Shown here: in pieces, positions 1-9,182 of the stretch
Position numbering within the stretch: position 1 is the first letter of the stretch
How the letters are laid out: every line of letters begins with the position of its first letter
NCBI RefSeq assembly: GCF_011682055.1
Contig: NZ_JAAQOM010000009.1
Coordinates: 245,395-309,394 of the forward strand
Source: Telluria antibiotica
GTDB taxonomy: Bacteria; Pseudomonadota; Gammaproteobacteria; Burkholderiales; Burkholderiaceae_D
Length of the DNA stretch: 64,000 nucleotides
Reading direction: 5' to 3'
The notes under the pieces: model-generated
Seen by the model: the letters and a program-made list of their open reading frames with translations, nothing else
Databases searched by the model: none
What the model was told of the DNA's origin: nothing
Translations under genes and position numbers: made by a program

Positions 1-475
1 TCAGCCATGTCGGTCATGTTATTCATTGACTAGAAATCCTCGAGGTAGAAAAAGTACGGAAGGGCAGGGCACCGGCGGGCGCCGGGACGCGCGGACGTGA
101 AGGCCGCGGGATCGGGATGTGGACGCGTGCAAGCAAAGTTTGACGGACACGTTTTGTTAAATGTCTGGAAGATGCAACGATACTCTGGTGTCCAGTCAAG
201 TCAAGCATAGGCAGTGCCTACGCGACAAGAATGTTACAGACGCCACATAAACTTGCATTTTTGAAATTTTAAATGGACAATTCGCGCGAGGATAATAGAA
301 AACCGCAGAGACCGGCGCACGATACGCTGACAGGCCCGTTCGAAGGTGTATCGGAACGACAACTGAGCAAACGCACGCACTCGCCTAAAATGAATAAAAC
401 GCCAATTTTTCGTGCTTTTTGGTTACAACTCAACTAGCATATCGAGTGTCATTACAACAAGAGCGCGAGGAAGCC
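1..475. other. Gene-free upstream region of the luxR-type gene
   Basis: No convincing gene. A 61-codon minus-strand frame at 23-208 has arginine/proline-rich shadow-like composition, and I do not accept it. The stretch from about 210 to 300 and 380 to 420 is richer in A and T than the coding DNA around it, as expected of promoter DNA. A weak dyad, CGTTC-N12-GAACG, lies at 337-358. It does not match a lux box, which would begin CT and end AG. No tRNA fold or terminator was recognised. Confidence 0.5.
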
Positions 476-1207
476 ATGAGGACCGTCGATTTAGACGAGT
501 TGTTACATACTGACACCGCGTCCAGTTGGGGCGAAGCGCTGTTCGCCCTCGGCCGGCAGTATGGTTTTGACAAAGTCTTGTTCGGTATGTCGGGTTCGCG
601 CCACGCCCGCCTCGAAAACGCGTTTACCCAAACCAATTACCCGACAAAATGGCGAGAACGTTACGACGCCGAACGTTTCGCGTACGTCGACCCCATCGTC
701 AGCCATTGCATGGCCAGCACCTTGCCGCTCGTGTGGCAGCCGGACATGTTTCGCAGCCCGGTCCAGCGTTCGCTGTACGAGGAAGCCTGCAGCCACGGCA
801 TCCGTGCAGGCGTCTCGTTTCCGATCCATGGTCCGAACGGGGAATTCGGCTTGTTGAGCTTTGCCGTCGACACGGCGGCCGACGGCGCGTTCGTGCGCGA
901 CGTCGCGAGCATGTTGCCCGACCTGGCCCTCGTGCGCGACTATGCGTTCGCGTCGGGCGTGCGGTTCTGCCCCCCGCCGGCGCAGGAGGCGGCTCCGCGC
1001 CTCACCCCGCGTGAGCTGGAAGTGCTCAACTGGGTGATGGTAGGCAAATCGTCGTGGGAAATTTCAAAGATCACCGGCTGCTCCGAGGCGACGGTGAACT
1101 TCCATATGGGAAATATCCGGCAGAAGTTCAACGTCAACACCCGGCAACAGGCGGTTGTGAGGGCAATTTCTTTGGGGTTGATTACCCCAGAAGATCACCA
1201 TCGTTGA
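476..1207 (+). CDS. LuxR-family quorum-sensing regulator with autoinducer-binding domain
   Basis: The 243-residue product has an N-terminal autoinducer-binding domain (about 15-165) and a C-terminal LuxR-type helix-turn-helix (about 174-235). The residues that contact acyl-homoserine lactones in TraR/LasR-type receptors are present: W59, Y63, D72-P73, W87 and G112. The DNA-binding block LTPRELEVL carries the invariant Glu180. I start at ATG 476 because AGGAAG lies just upstream; an in-frame TTG at 419 has no such site. No luxI-type synthase is visible, so this is a LuxR solo here, or its synthase lies further upstream. The 3' end overlaps the convergent RsaL-like gene by 26 bp. Family assignment is firm; the ligand is unknown. 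Confidence 0.93.
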   Translation: MRTVDLDELLHTDTASSWGEALFALGRQYGFDKVLFGMSGSRHARLENAFTQTNYPTKWRERYDAERFAYVDPIVSHCMASTLPLVWQPDMFRSPVQRSLYEEACSHGIRAGVSFPIHGPNGEFGLLSFAVDTAADGAFVRDVASMLPDLALVRDYAFASGVRFCPPPAQEAAPRLTPRELEVLNWVMVGKSSWEISKITGCSEATVNFHMGNIRQKFNVNTRQQAVVRAISLGLITPEDHHR

Positions 1208-1454
1208 GTTTGCCGTTGACATAAAGTTTCAACAGCAGGGCGACCGGGGCCGGAATGGCGAGGCCCGTTTCGAAGCGGCTGCCGCTCGATTGGGTGACGC
1301 CGAAGCGGCCCCAGAATTTTTCCTGGCTCTCCCGTCTGCTGATCCGATATTTCTTCAGATCACTGACGGAGGGCGCCAGGGATGCGGACGGTTTCATCAG
1401 GGTACCTGCCAACGGTTCCCGCAGGCTTGCTTCGGTAACGAAATCATTAGCCAT
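1182..1454 (-). CDS. Small RsaL-like helix-turn-helix regulator
   Basis: The predicted protein has 90 residues. Its C-terminal half holds one helix-turn-helix (about 37-80) with the blocks RRESQEKFWGRFGVTQSSGS and RFETG followed by a Pro-rich turn. To my eye this resembles RsaL, the small repressor beside lasR/lasI in Pseudomonas; the likeness is from memory and untested. The start at 1454 follows GGAGGAG at ideal spacing; upstream in-frame codons are less well placed. The gene converges on the LuxR gene with a 26-bp overlap of 3' ends. Upstream lies a 20-bp lux-box-like dyad (1516-1535). Likely role: a homeostatic repressor of a quorum-sensing circuit. The HTH regulator call is fairly sure, RsaL orthology less so. 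Confidence 0.75.
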   Translation of the reverse strand: MANDFVTEASLREPLAGTLMKPSASLAPSVSDLKKYRISRRESQEKFWGRFGVTQSSGSRFETGLAIPAPVALLLKLYVNGKLNDGDLLG

Positions 1455-1515
1455 CGCCGCTCCTCCATGGAAAGATGTGTAGGAGACAAGTATTCCATGC
1501 AACATTCATTTGGCG

Positions 1516-1535
1516 TCCTAGCAGACCTGCTAGTT
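1516..1535. promoter_or_regulatory. Candidate lux box
   Basis: A perfect 7-bp inverted repeat, CTAGCAG-AC-CTGCTAG, occupies 1518-1533. It fits the CT-N12-AG form of LuxR-family binding sites. Its centre is about 72 bp upstream of the RsaL-like start codon at 1454, a sensible activation distance. On the other side lies only the 3' end of the oligopeptidase gene, so the RsaL-like gene is the natural target. No clear -35/-10 pair was assigned. Confidence 0.55.
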
Positions 1536-1619
1536 CACGGGCACATCTTCCGGTAGATGGATATTGAAAACTGATGGTTACATGCGAAACATCCCGGTGG
1601 CGCGTTAAAAACGTCGCCT

Positions 1620-3659
1620 TTAGTTGAGCTGGCTCAACATAAATGCGTACGTCAGCGCCCACATCGTGGCCGTCTGTTCGTTGTTCGCCGCACCCGCGTG
1701 ACCGCCTTCCGTGTTTTCCCAGTACAGGACGTCGTGGCCCTGCTCGCGCATCCGCGCCGCCATCTTGCGGGCGTGGGCCGGGTGGACGCGGTCGTCGCGG
1801 GTGGACGTCGTGAACAGCACGCGCGGGTAGTGCCGGCGAGCCGCGACGTTGTGGTACGGCGAGTAGCGGGCGAGGTACGCCCACTCGGCAGGTTCGTCCG
1901 GATCGCCGTATTCGCCGATCCACGATGCGCCGGCCAATAACTCGTGGTAGCGGCGCATGTCCAGCAGCGGCACCTGGCAAGCGACGGCGCCGAACAGGTC
2001 CGGGCGCTGCGTGAGTGCGGCGCCGACGAGCAGGCCGCCGTTGCTGCCGCCCATGATGCCCAGGTGGCGCGGCTGCGTGATGCCGCGGCGGACAAGGTCC
2101 TCGGCGACGGCGAGGAAGTCGTCGAACGCGTTCTGCCGGTTTTCCTTCAGGGCGGCCTGGTGCCAGCGCGGGCCGAACTCGCCGCCGCCGCGGATGTTCG
2201 CCAGCACGTACACGCCGCCCTGCGCGAGCCACGCCTCGCCAGTCACGCCGCTGTAGAACGGCGTCAGCGACACTTCGAAGCCGCCGTAGCCGTACAGTAG
2301 CGTGGGATGCGTGCCGTCCAGCGGGACATCCTTGCGCATCACGACGAAATACGGGACGTTCGTGCCGTCCGGCGAGCGCGCCGCGAACTGGCTGACGGCA
2401 TACGGCGCCGCGTCGAAGAACGCCGGCATGGATTTCAGCAGGGTGCGCGCATCGCTGCCGGCGTCCATCAGGTACAGGCTGCTCGGCGTGAGGAAGTCCG
2501 TGACGGTCAGGAACACCCGGTCCGATTCGTATTCGTCGACAGCGGACACGTGCAGCGCACCCATCCCAGGCACCGCCACGTCGCGACGCTGCCAGCGGTC
2601 GCCCGCGCGGTGCCACTCGACGACGCGGTTCTTGACGTTGTCCAGGATCGTCACGAACAGCGCCGTGCGCGTCGCGGCGATGCCGTCCAGCGACGTCGTC
2701 GACGATGGTTCGAACAGGACGTCGAAGTCGCGCGCGCCCGCCATGAAGCGGTCGAAGCCGATGGCGAGCAGGGCGCCCTGCGGCCACGTGCGGTCCGCTA
2801 TCGTCCAGTCGGAGCGCAGTTCGACGATCAACTGGTCGCGCAGCGCGAACGCGTTCGCGTCCGCCGGCTTGGCGATCGGGGTCAGGCGGCCGTCGCCTGC
2901 ATCGCGCAGGAACAGTTCGCTCGTGTAGAAATCGACCTGGCGCAGCACGAACTGGCGCGTGTGGCCGGGCGTCGGGTCCACCCAGGCGGACGCGGACAAG
3001 TCGTCCGGTTGCGCCGCGTAGACGAGGGTTGCTTCTCCCAGCGGCGTGCCGCGGCGCCAGGCCTTCACCACCCGTGGGTAGCCCGACGTCGTCATCGAGT
3101 CGGGCCCGAAGTCGGTGGCGACGAACAGCGTGTCCGCATCGATCCAGCCGACGCTCGTCTTCGCTTCCGGCAGGGTAAAGCCGCCGTCGACGAACGCGCG
3201 CGCGGCCACGTCGAATTCGCGCACGACATGGGCATCGCCGCCGCCGCGCGACAGCGAGACGAGGCAGCGCGTGCCGTGCGGTTCCAGGAATGAAACGCCC
3301 GCCCAGACCCAGTTCTCCCCTTCTCCGCGGGCGAGGGCGTCCAGGTCCAATACCGTTTCCCACGCCGGCTGCGGCTTGCGGTACGCGTCCAAGGTCGTGC
3401 GGCGCCAGATGCCACGTTCGTGGTCGGCATCGCGCCAGAAATTATAGAAGCGGCCGTCGTGGTGACCGACGTAGGGGATGCGGTCGCGCGCATCGAGGAT
3501 CGTCTTCAGCCGCGCGCGCAGCGCGGCGTAGCCGGGCAGCGCAGTCAGCTCGCGCTCCGTTTCCGCGTTGCGGTCGCGCACCCAGTCGAGGGCCCGCTCC
3601 GAATCGACGTCTTCCAGCCACAGCCACGGGTCGTCCTCGCTCTTGTCCGCCGCGCGCAT
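1620..3659 (-). CDS. Prolyl oligopeptidase family serine peptidase (S9A)
   Basis: The 679-residue protein has the length and order of prolyl oligopeptidases: an N-terminal stretch beginning DPWLWLEDV, a beta-propeller, then an alpha/beta-hydrolase domain. The nucleophile lies in GGSNGG (Ser near 539), the acid in STRDDRVHP and the base in EGGHAGA. The family cleaves short peptides after proline in the cytoplasm. No signal peptide is visible. Two ATGs lie two codons apart; I choose 3659 because AAGGA is six bases before it but abuts the ATG at 3665. It is monocistronic and divergent from the CHASE-HPt gene. Substrate preference (prolyl versus basic residues, as in oligopeptidase B) cannot be read with certainty. 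Confidence 0.93.
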   Translation of the reverse strand: MRAADKSEDDPWLWLEDVDSERALDWVRDRNAETERELTALPGYAALRARLKTILDARDRIPYVGHHDGRFYNFWRDADHERGIWRRTTLDAYRKPQPAWETVLDLDALARGEGENWVWAGVSFLEPHGTRCLVSLSRGGGDAHVVREFDVAARAFVDGGFTLPEAKTSVGWIDADTLFVATDFGPDSMTTSGYPRVVKAWRRGTPLGEATLVYAAQPDDLSASAWVDPTPGHTRQFVLRQVDFYTSELFLRDAGDGRLTPIAKPADANAFALRDQLIVELRSDWTIADRTWPQGALLAIGFDRFMAGARDFDVLFEPSSTTSLDGIAATRTALFVTILDNVKNRVVEWHRAGDRWQRRDVAVPGMGALHVSAVDEYESDRVFLTVTDFLTPSSLYLMDAGSDARTLLKSMPAFFDAAPYAVSQFAARSPDGTNVPYFVVMRKDVPLDGTHPTLLYGYGGFEVSLTPFYSGVTGEAWLAQGGVYVLANIRGGGEFGPRWHQAALKENRQNAFDDFLAVAEDLVRRGITQPRHLGIMGGSNGGLLVGAALTQRPDLFGAVACQVPLLDMRRYHELLAGASWIGEYGDPDEPAEWAYLARYSPYHNVAARRHYPRVLFTTSTRDDRVHPAHARKMAARMREQGHDVLYWENTEGGHAGAANNEQTATMWALTYAFMLSQLN

Positions 3660-3767
3660 AAGCATTCCTTATTGTTGAGCTCGCCAATCCGGCCCGATTC
3701 ATCCATACTAGCAAAATTCTAAAAATTTCCGCACGACAATATCTGTTGTCAGATTGGGGCCTTCGAC

Positions 3768-5732
3768 ATGGCGGACATTGCATCGCGCAACACGGGACCG
3801 GGCGCCGCATGCTGGGCAGGCGCCAGCGTGCTCGCCCTCGCCGTGGGAACCGGCGTCTACCTGGGTACGGCGCATGCGGTCGACGTGGCCGCGCGGGCCC
3901 GCTTCGACCACCTGGCGCGCAGCGGCAAGCTGCAGCTGGATGGCGCCGTGCGTGCCTATGCGGACGTCGTGCGCGGGCTGGCCGGCATGTTCGAGGCGAA
4001 CGGCGGCACCGCGACGCGGCTGCAGTTCCATCGCTACGTCGAGGCGCTCGGCGTGGCCGAACACTATCCCGCGCTCGAATCCGTGAACTTCGCGGCCTAC
4101 GTCGAGGATGGGGCGCGCGACGCGTTCGTCGCGGCCGTCCGCGCGGACCGCAGCCTCGACCCGGCCGGCTATCCGGATTTCGCGATCCGGCCCGCCGGGC
4201 ATCGGCCGTCGCACACGGTGCTCACCTACCTGGAACCGCTGCTGCCGGAAAAATTCGGCGTCGACCTGACGGCCGGGGCGCCCGTCGCCGCCCAGACGAT
4301 GGCGCGCACGCGCGACAGCGGACGCATGGCGGCGTCGGGCAAGCCCGTCGTCGTGGAGCAACCCGTGCGCCACCTGGGCATGGGCTTGCGCGCGCCCGTC
4401 TACCGCGTGACGGCCGGCGGCACCGTGCCGGTCGACGTCGAAGGGCGGCGCGCGGCGTATGTAGGATCGGTGGGCATCGGCTTTTCCGTGCCGGCGCTCG
4501 TGCGGGGCGCATTGCCGGATGCTGTCGGCCGTCCCGTCGCGCTGCAGTTGTACGCGGCGGCCGCGGCCGACGCTGCAGGGCCGCTGGCCGTGAACGGGGC
4601 GGACAGCCTGCTGTACGACGGCGCCGGTCCCGCACTGGCGGCGCTGGCCGGCGACGACGACTTGCTGGAAACCGTGCTGCCCGTGCGCTTCGACGACAGT
4701 GTGTGGAAGGCGCGCTTCGTCGCCCGCCGCGCCGACCTGGAAATGGGCGTGCCGCCCTGGCTGGCTGGCGGCGCCGGCTTCGCGGCCACCTTGCTGGCGG
4801 CGGCGCTCTTCGTCCGCCTCATGCGCGCGCGCCGCGCGGCCGAGGCACGGAGCGACCTGCTCGACGTCGTGCTGGACCACGTCGACGCCGCCATCTGGTT
4901 GCAGGACCGCGACCGGCGCTACCGCTACGTGAACGCGAAGATGGCGGCCTTCTGCGGCTTGCCTGCGGCGCACGTCGTGGGCCGGCGCGACCGCGACGTG
5001 CTGCCGCCCGCCCAGGCCGACGCGCTGTGGGACGCGGACCGCGCCGTGCTGGCGCTGGGCGAGAAGCGTGCCGCGCGGGACGCGGTCGCCGGCTGCGATG
5101 GCGTCGTGCGTCCGCTGTGGCGCGTGACGGTGCCCGTCGGTGGCGGCGTGGAGCCGGACGCCGTGCTGTGCGTCGCGACCGACGCGGACGATGTCCCCGT
5201 GCCGCAGGCCGGTGCCCCGGCGTGGCCGGATACGGGCGCGCCGCGCCCGCTGGCCGCCGGCGCGTTCGATGGCGTCACGGTGCTGCGTGTCGAGGACGTC
5301 GCATTCCAGCAACTGGTCGCGCGCGAGCTGCTCGAGGATGCGGTCGCGCGCATTCTCGGGCGCGCGGCGGACGAGCAGGCCGGCGTGCTGTTGGACGTGC
5401 GCGTGCTGTCCGACGCGTCCGGCGGCCAGCCGGAGCGGATGCGCAAGTTCGCGTTCCTGTTCCTGGTCGCAGCGCGCGACGGCCTGCGCGAGATCGACCG
5501 TGCGCTCGCGGCGCACGACGTGGCGCGGGCGGTGGCCGTCGCGCACCGGCTGAAATCGGCGGCGCGCACGGTGGGCGCGCTCGCGTTCGGCGATGTGTGC
5601 GCGGACCTGGAGCGCCAGCACGGGCCGGACGCCGCCCGGGCACTGGCGGCCCGGCTGCGCGGCCTGCTGGCGCGGCTGGAACACCACATCGCCGCCGAGC
5701 TGGGCGCGCGGCGCCAGGACCAGAAGACCTGA
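3768..5732 (+). CDS. Membrane CHASE-PAS-HPt protein lacking a kinase core
   Basis: A 654-residue protein. A first membrane helix (about 14-36), a periplasmic CHASE-type sensor (about 75-320) and a second helix (about 331-352) are followed by a PAS domain (about 362-475) and a C-terminal histidine-phosphotransfer domain whose acceptor is His593 in AHRLKSA. Between PAS and HPt there is no HisKA or HATPase domain. Only a stub resembling the start of a receiver remains (VTVLRVEDVAFQQLVARELL, residues 503-522), without a phospho-acceptor aspartate. It therefore looks like a hybrid sensor kinase that lost its catalytic middle but kept its frame. It may relay phosphate from a partner kinase through His593. 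The flanking genes are unrelated. Confidence 0.85.
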   Translation: MADIASRNTGPGAACWAGASVLALAVGTGVYLGTAHAVDVAARARFDHLARSGKLQLDGAVRAYADVVRGLAGMFEANGGTATRLQFHRYVEALGVAEHYPALESVNFAAYVEDGARDAFVAAVRADRSLDPAGYPDFAIRPAGHRPSHTVLTYLEPLLPEKFGVDLTAGAPVAAQTMARTRDSGRMAASGKPVVVEQPVRHLGMGLRAPVYRVTAGGTVPVDVEGRRAAYVGSVGIGFSVPALVRGALPDAVGRPVALQLYAAAAADAAGPLAVNGADSLLYDGAGPALAALAGDDDLLETVLPVRFDDSVWKARFVARRADLEMGVPPWLAGGAGFAATLLAAALFVRLMRARRAAEARSDLLDVVLDHVDAAIWLQDRDRRYRYVNAKMAAFCGLPAAHVVGRRDRDVLPPAQADALWDADRAVLALGEKRAARDAVAGCDGVVRPLWRVTVPVGGGVEPDAVLCVATDADDVPVPQAGAPAWPDTGAPRPLAAGAFDGVTVLRVEDVAFQQLVARELLEDAVARILGRAADEQAGVLLDVRVLSDASGGQPERMRKFAFLFLVAARDGLREIDRALAAHDVARAVAVAHRLKSAARTVGALAFGDVCADLERQHGPDAARALAARLRGLLARLEHHIAAELGARRQDQKT

Positions 5733-5792
5733 GCTCTACCGCCGGGCGGCCGGAAGTAGTATGCTGCGCGAGTCTCCTCGCCACCCGTCGTC

Positions 5793-8700
5793 ATGCCATC
5801 CCCGATCCGCCCCGGCCTCCTCATCCTGCACGGCAACCAGATGGAATTGCTGCGCGCCGCCGTCTTCGACTGGCTGCGCGACAATCCGCTCGGTCCGCTG
5901 GAGGAAGAGATCATGCTCGTCCAGTCCAACGGCGTGGCCGAGTGGCTCAAGATCGCGCTCGCGGAGGAGCTGGGCGTGTGCGCGGCCACGCGCGTGGCGC
6001 TGCCGGCGCGCTTCCAGTGGGAAGCCTACCGGGGCATGCTGGGCCCGGAACGGGTGCCGCGCCGCTCGCCGTTCGACAAGGACGCCCTGACGTGGCGCCT
6101 GATGCGCCTGTTGCCCGAGGTGCTGGACCAGCCCGCGTTCGCACCGCTCGCGCGCTTCCTGGACGACGGTGACGCCGAGCGCCGGCTGCAGCTGGCCGAA
6201 CGCCTCGCCGACCTGTACGACCAGTACCAGGTGTACCGCGCCGACTGGCTCACCGACTGGGCCGACGGCCTGGACCAGTTGCGCCGCGCCGGCACCGACC
6301 CCGTGCCGCTGATGCCGGACCAGCGCTGGCAGGCGCAGCTCTGGCGCGAGGTCCACGCGAGCCTGCCGCCGGAGCGGCGCTGGTCCGGCCGTGCGACGAT
6401 CCACCAGCAGTTCATGGCGGCCGTGCTGGACGACCGTGCGCCCGTGCTGCGGCTGCCGCGCCGCGTGATCCTGTTCGGCATGTCCACCTTGCCGTACCAG
6501 ACGATCCAGGCGATGGCCGGCCTGTCGCGCCACACGCAGGTGCTGATCGCCGTGCCGAACCCGTGCCGTTTCTACTGGGGCGACATCATCGAGGGCCGCG
6601 AACTGCTGCAGGCGGCGTACAAGCGCCAGCAGCACCGCAACGGCAGCGACCTGTCGGCATTGCCCGTCGAGCAGCTGCACGCGCACAGCCATCCGCTGCT
6701 CGCGAGCTGGGGACGGCAAGGCCGCGACTTCGTGCGCATGCTGGACGAATTCGACAACGGCGAGGGTGCCCAATTCGGTAACTTGCGCATCGACCTGTTT
6801 ACGGACGACGACGGCGACACCCTGTTGGCGCAAGTGCAGGCCGCCGTGCGCGACCTGCTGCCGCTGTCCGAACATCCGCACGATCCGCCTCCACCGGACG
6901 ACCGCTCGATCGAATTCCACATCGCCCACAGCGCCCAGCGCGAGGTCGAAGTGCTGCATGACCAGCTGCTGTCGTGGTTCGCCGAGGAGCGCGACGATCC
7001 TTTACGGCCGCGCGACGTCGTCGTGATGGTCCCGGACATCGAAACGTTCTCCGCCGCCGTGCACGCCGTGTTCGACCAGCACAAGCGCAGCGACCCGCGC
7101 TACATCCCGTTCGAGATCGGCGACGTGAAGGACCGCAGCCGCAATCCGCTGCTGGTGGCGCTGGAATGGTTGCTGCGCTTGCCGCAGCAGCGCTGCCGCC
7201 AGAGCGAGGTGCGCGACCTGCTGGACGTGCCGGCCGTGGCCGCGCGTTTCGGCCTGGAGGAAGCGGACCTCGCCATCCTCGGCCACTGGATCGAGGGCGC
7301 CAGCGTGCGCTGGGGCCTCGACCAGCGCCACCGCGCCGGTCTCGGACTGGGTTCGGCCGGCGAACAGAATTCCTGGCTGTTCGGCGTGCGCCGCATGCTG
7401 CTCGGCTATGCGGCGGGCCATGGCGCGAGCTTCCGCGACATCGAACCGTATCCGGAAGTGGGCGGCCTCGATGCGGCGCTCGCGGGCTCGCTGGCGGAAC
7501 TCGTCGAAGCGCTGCTCGCGTGGCGCGACGACCTCGACCGCGTCCAGTCGCCGCTGAAATGGGGCGATTGCGCCCGCGCGCTGCTGGCGCGGTTCTTCCG
7601 CGCGACGAACGAGGAAGACCGCCTGATGCTGCACCAGCTCGAAGAGGCGCTGCAATGCTGGCTGGAGATCTGCGAGAACGCGCTGTTCGACGAACCCGTG
7701 CCCCTCGCCGTGATGCGCGAGGCGTGGCTCGGCCAGTTGGACCAGCCCGCGTTGTCGCACCAGTTCGTGTCCGGCGGTGTCACGTTCTGCACGTTGATGC
7801 CGATGCGCGCCGTGCCGTTCCGCGTCGTCTGCCTGCTCGGCATGAACGACGGCGACTTCCCGCGCCGCGGCCAGCAGTCCGACTTCGACCTGCTCGCGCT
7901 GCCGGGCCTGGGCCGTCCTGGCGACCGCTCGCGCCGCGACGACGACCGCTACCTGATGCTGGAAGCCGTATTGGCCGCGCGCGAAAAACTGTACGTCAGC
8001 TGGGTCGGACGCAACGTGCGCGACAACACGGAGCAGCCCGCGTCGGTGCTCGTGTCGCAGCTGCGCGATTACCTGGCCGCAGGCTGGGATCTTGATCTCA
8101 CCGAACGCACGACGGTGCACGCGCTGCAGCCGTTCTCACGCCGCTACTTCGAGCGCGGTGGCCTGCTTACGTACGCGGGAGAATGGCGCGCTGCCCACGG
8201 CGCCGGCGCGGCCGGGACGGACGATGACGCGCTGCCGCCGTTCGAGCTCGATCCCGACTACCGCCTTACCTTGGGCGAACTCGCGAGCTTCCTGCGCCAG
8301 CCGGCGCGGTTCTTCTTCCGCCGCCGGCTGGGCGTCACGTTCAACGACCTGCAGGTGGTCGGCGAAGACGAAGAACCGTTCTCGCTCGACGCCCTCGACC
8401 GCTACTTCCTCGAAGACACGCTGCTCGACGACAGCGGTACGCCGGAAGCGCCGGGCGAAGTGCGCCACGTGCTGGAGACCCGTGCCGCGCGGCTTGCGCG
8501 CGAAGGCGTGCTGCCGATCGGCCTCGTGGGCCGGCAGTGGCAGCAACAGCTTGTCGACGACCTCGTCCCCGTGCGGCGCGCGTGGCTGGAGGTGGGCAGC
8601 CGCTATCCGCGTCCCGCGCCCAAGCTCGTCGTCGCCATCGACGTGGACCGCGTGCGCATCGAGGACTGGATCGATCGCCTGCGCAGCAACGACGACGAGA

Positions 8701-9182
8701 CGGTATGGCTGCTGCAGATGTCGTCCAAGGTGCTGGACCGCAAGGGCGAGCCGCGCGGCGACAAGCTGCTCGGCCCGTGGCTGCGCCAACTGGCGGCTGG
8801 CGCGATGGGCGAGGCCGTCGGCGGCGTGCTCGTCGCGCGCGACGCGAGCCTCGCGCTGGCGCCGCTCGCGCAGGACGCGGCGCGCGCCCAGCTGGCCAAC
8901 CTCGTCGCGCTGTGGCGCGCGAACCTCGACCGGCCGCTTCCCGTCGCGTGCAAGACGGCGCTCGCGCACCTGGCGGGCGGTGACGCGCGCGAGACGTACG
9001 ACGGCGGCTTCGAGATCGACGGCGAAGTGCTCGATCCTTGCCTCGCCCGGCTGTGGCCCGAATTCGCGCTGTTGCGCGCCGGCGGCGGCTGGCCGATGGT
9101 GGCCGAGGCGCTGTATGGCCCGCTCGTCGCGTGGGTGAAGGAGAGCGTCGTGGCGACGCGCTTCGACGGAGACGCGCCATGA
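5793..9182 (+). CDS. recC: Exodeoxyribonuclease V subunit gamma (RecC)
   Basis: The 1129-residue product is close to the 1122 residues of E. coli RecC. It begins with a helicase-like segment (LILHGNQMELL, then VQSNGVAEWLK) as in RecC, without a working Walker A lysine; RecC is an inactivated helicase that recognises Chi. It is the Chi-scanning subunit of the RecBCD helicase-nuclease, which processes double-strand breaks for RecA. The stop overlaps the recB start by four bases (ATGA), which indicates translational coupling. The order recC-recB-recD differs from E. coli, where ptrA separates recC from recB. About 60 bp separate it from the preceding gene, so a promoter may lie there or inside that gene. 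Confidence 0.95.
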   Translation: MPSPIRPGLLILHGNQMELLRAAVFDWLRDNPLGPLEEEIMLVQSNGVAEWLKIALAEELGVCAATRVALPARFQWEAYRGMLGPERVPRRSPFDKDALTWRLMRLLPEVLDQPAFAPLARFLDDGDAERRLQLAERLADLYDQYQVYRADWLTDWADGLDQLRRAGTDPVPLMPDQRWQAQLWREVHASLPPERRWSGRATIHQQFMAAVLDDRAPVLRLPRRVILFGMSTLPYQTIQAMAGLSRHTQVLIAVPNPCRFYWGDIIEGRELLQAAYKRQQHRNGSDLSALPVEQLHAHSHPLLASWGRQGRDFVRMLDEFDNGEGAQFGNLRIDLFTDDDGDTLLAQVQAAVRDLLPLSEHPHDPPPPDDRSIEFHIAHSAQREVEVLHDQLLSWFAEERDDPLRPRDVVVMVPDIETFSAAVHAVFDQHKRSDPRYIPFEIGDVKDRSRNPLLVALEWLLRLPQQRCRQSEVRDLLDVPAVAARFGLEEADLAILGHWIEGASVRWGLDQRHRAGLGLGSAGEQNSWLFGVRRMLLGYAAGHGASFRDIEPYPEVGGLDAALAGSLAELVEALLAWRDDLDRVQSPLKWGDCARALLARFFRATNEEDRLMLHQLEEALQCWLEICENALFDEPVPLAVMREAWLGQLDQPALSHQFVSGGVTFCTLMPMRAVPFRVVCLLGMNDGDFPRRGQQSDFDLLALPGLGRPGDRSRRDDDRYLMLEAVLAAREKLYVSWVGRNVRDNTEQPASVLVSQLRDYLAAGWDLDLTERTTVHALQPFSRRYFERGGLLTYAGEWRAAHGAGAAGTDDDALPPFELDPDYRLTLGELASFLRQPARFFFRRRLGVTFNDLQVVGEDEEPFSLDALDRYFLEDTLLDDSGTPEAPGEVRHVLETRAARLAREGVLPIGLVGRQWQQQLVDDLVPVRRAWLEVGSRYPRPAPKLVVAIDVDRVRIEDWIDRLRSNDDETVWLLQMSSKVLDRKGEPRGDKLLGPWLRQLAAGAMGEAVGGVLVARDASLALAPLAQDAARAQLANLVALWRANLDRPLPVACKTALAHLAGGDARETYDGGFEIDGEVLDPCLARLWPEFALLRAGGGWPMVAEALYGPLVAWVKESVVATRFDGDAP

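Noticed and set aside
23..208. A 61-codon minus-strand frame near the left edge
   Set aside because: Arg/Pro-rich shadow composition, no ribosome-binding site, no family.
337..358. CGTTC-N12-GAACG as a lux box
   Set aside because: It does not begin CT and end AG and is poorly palindromic beyond five bases.
3708..5687. A 659-codon minus-strand frame opposite the CHASE-PAS-HPt gene
   Set aside because: Same antisense-shadow composition; the plus-strand frame has clear domains.
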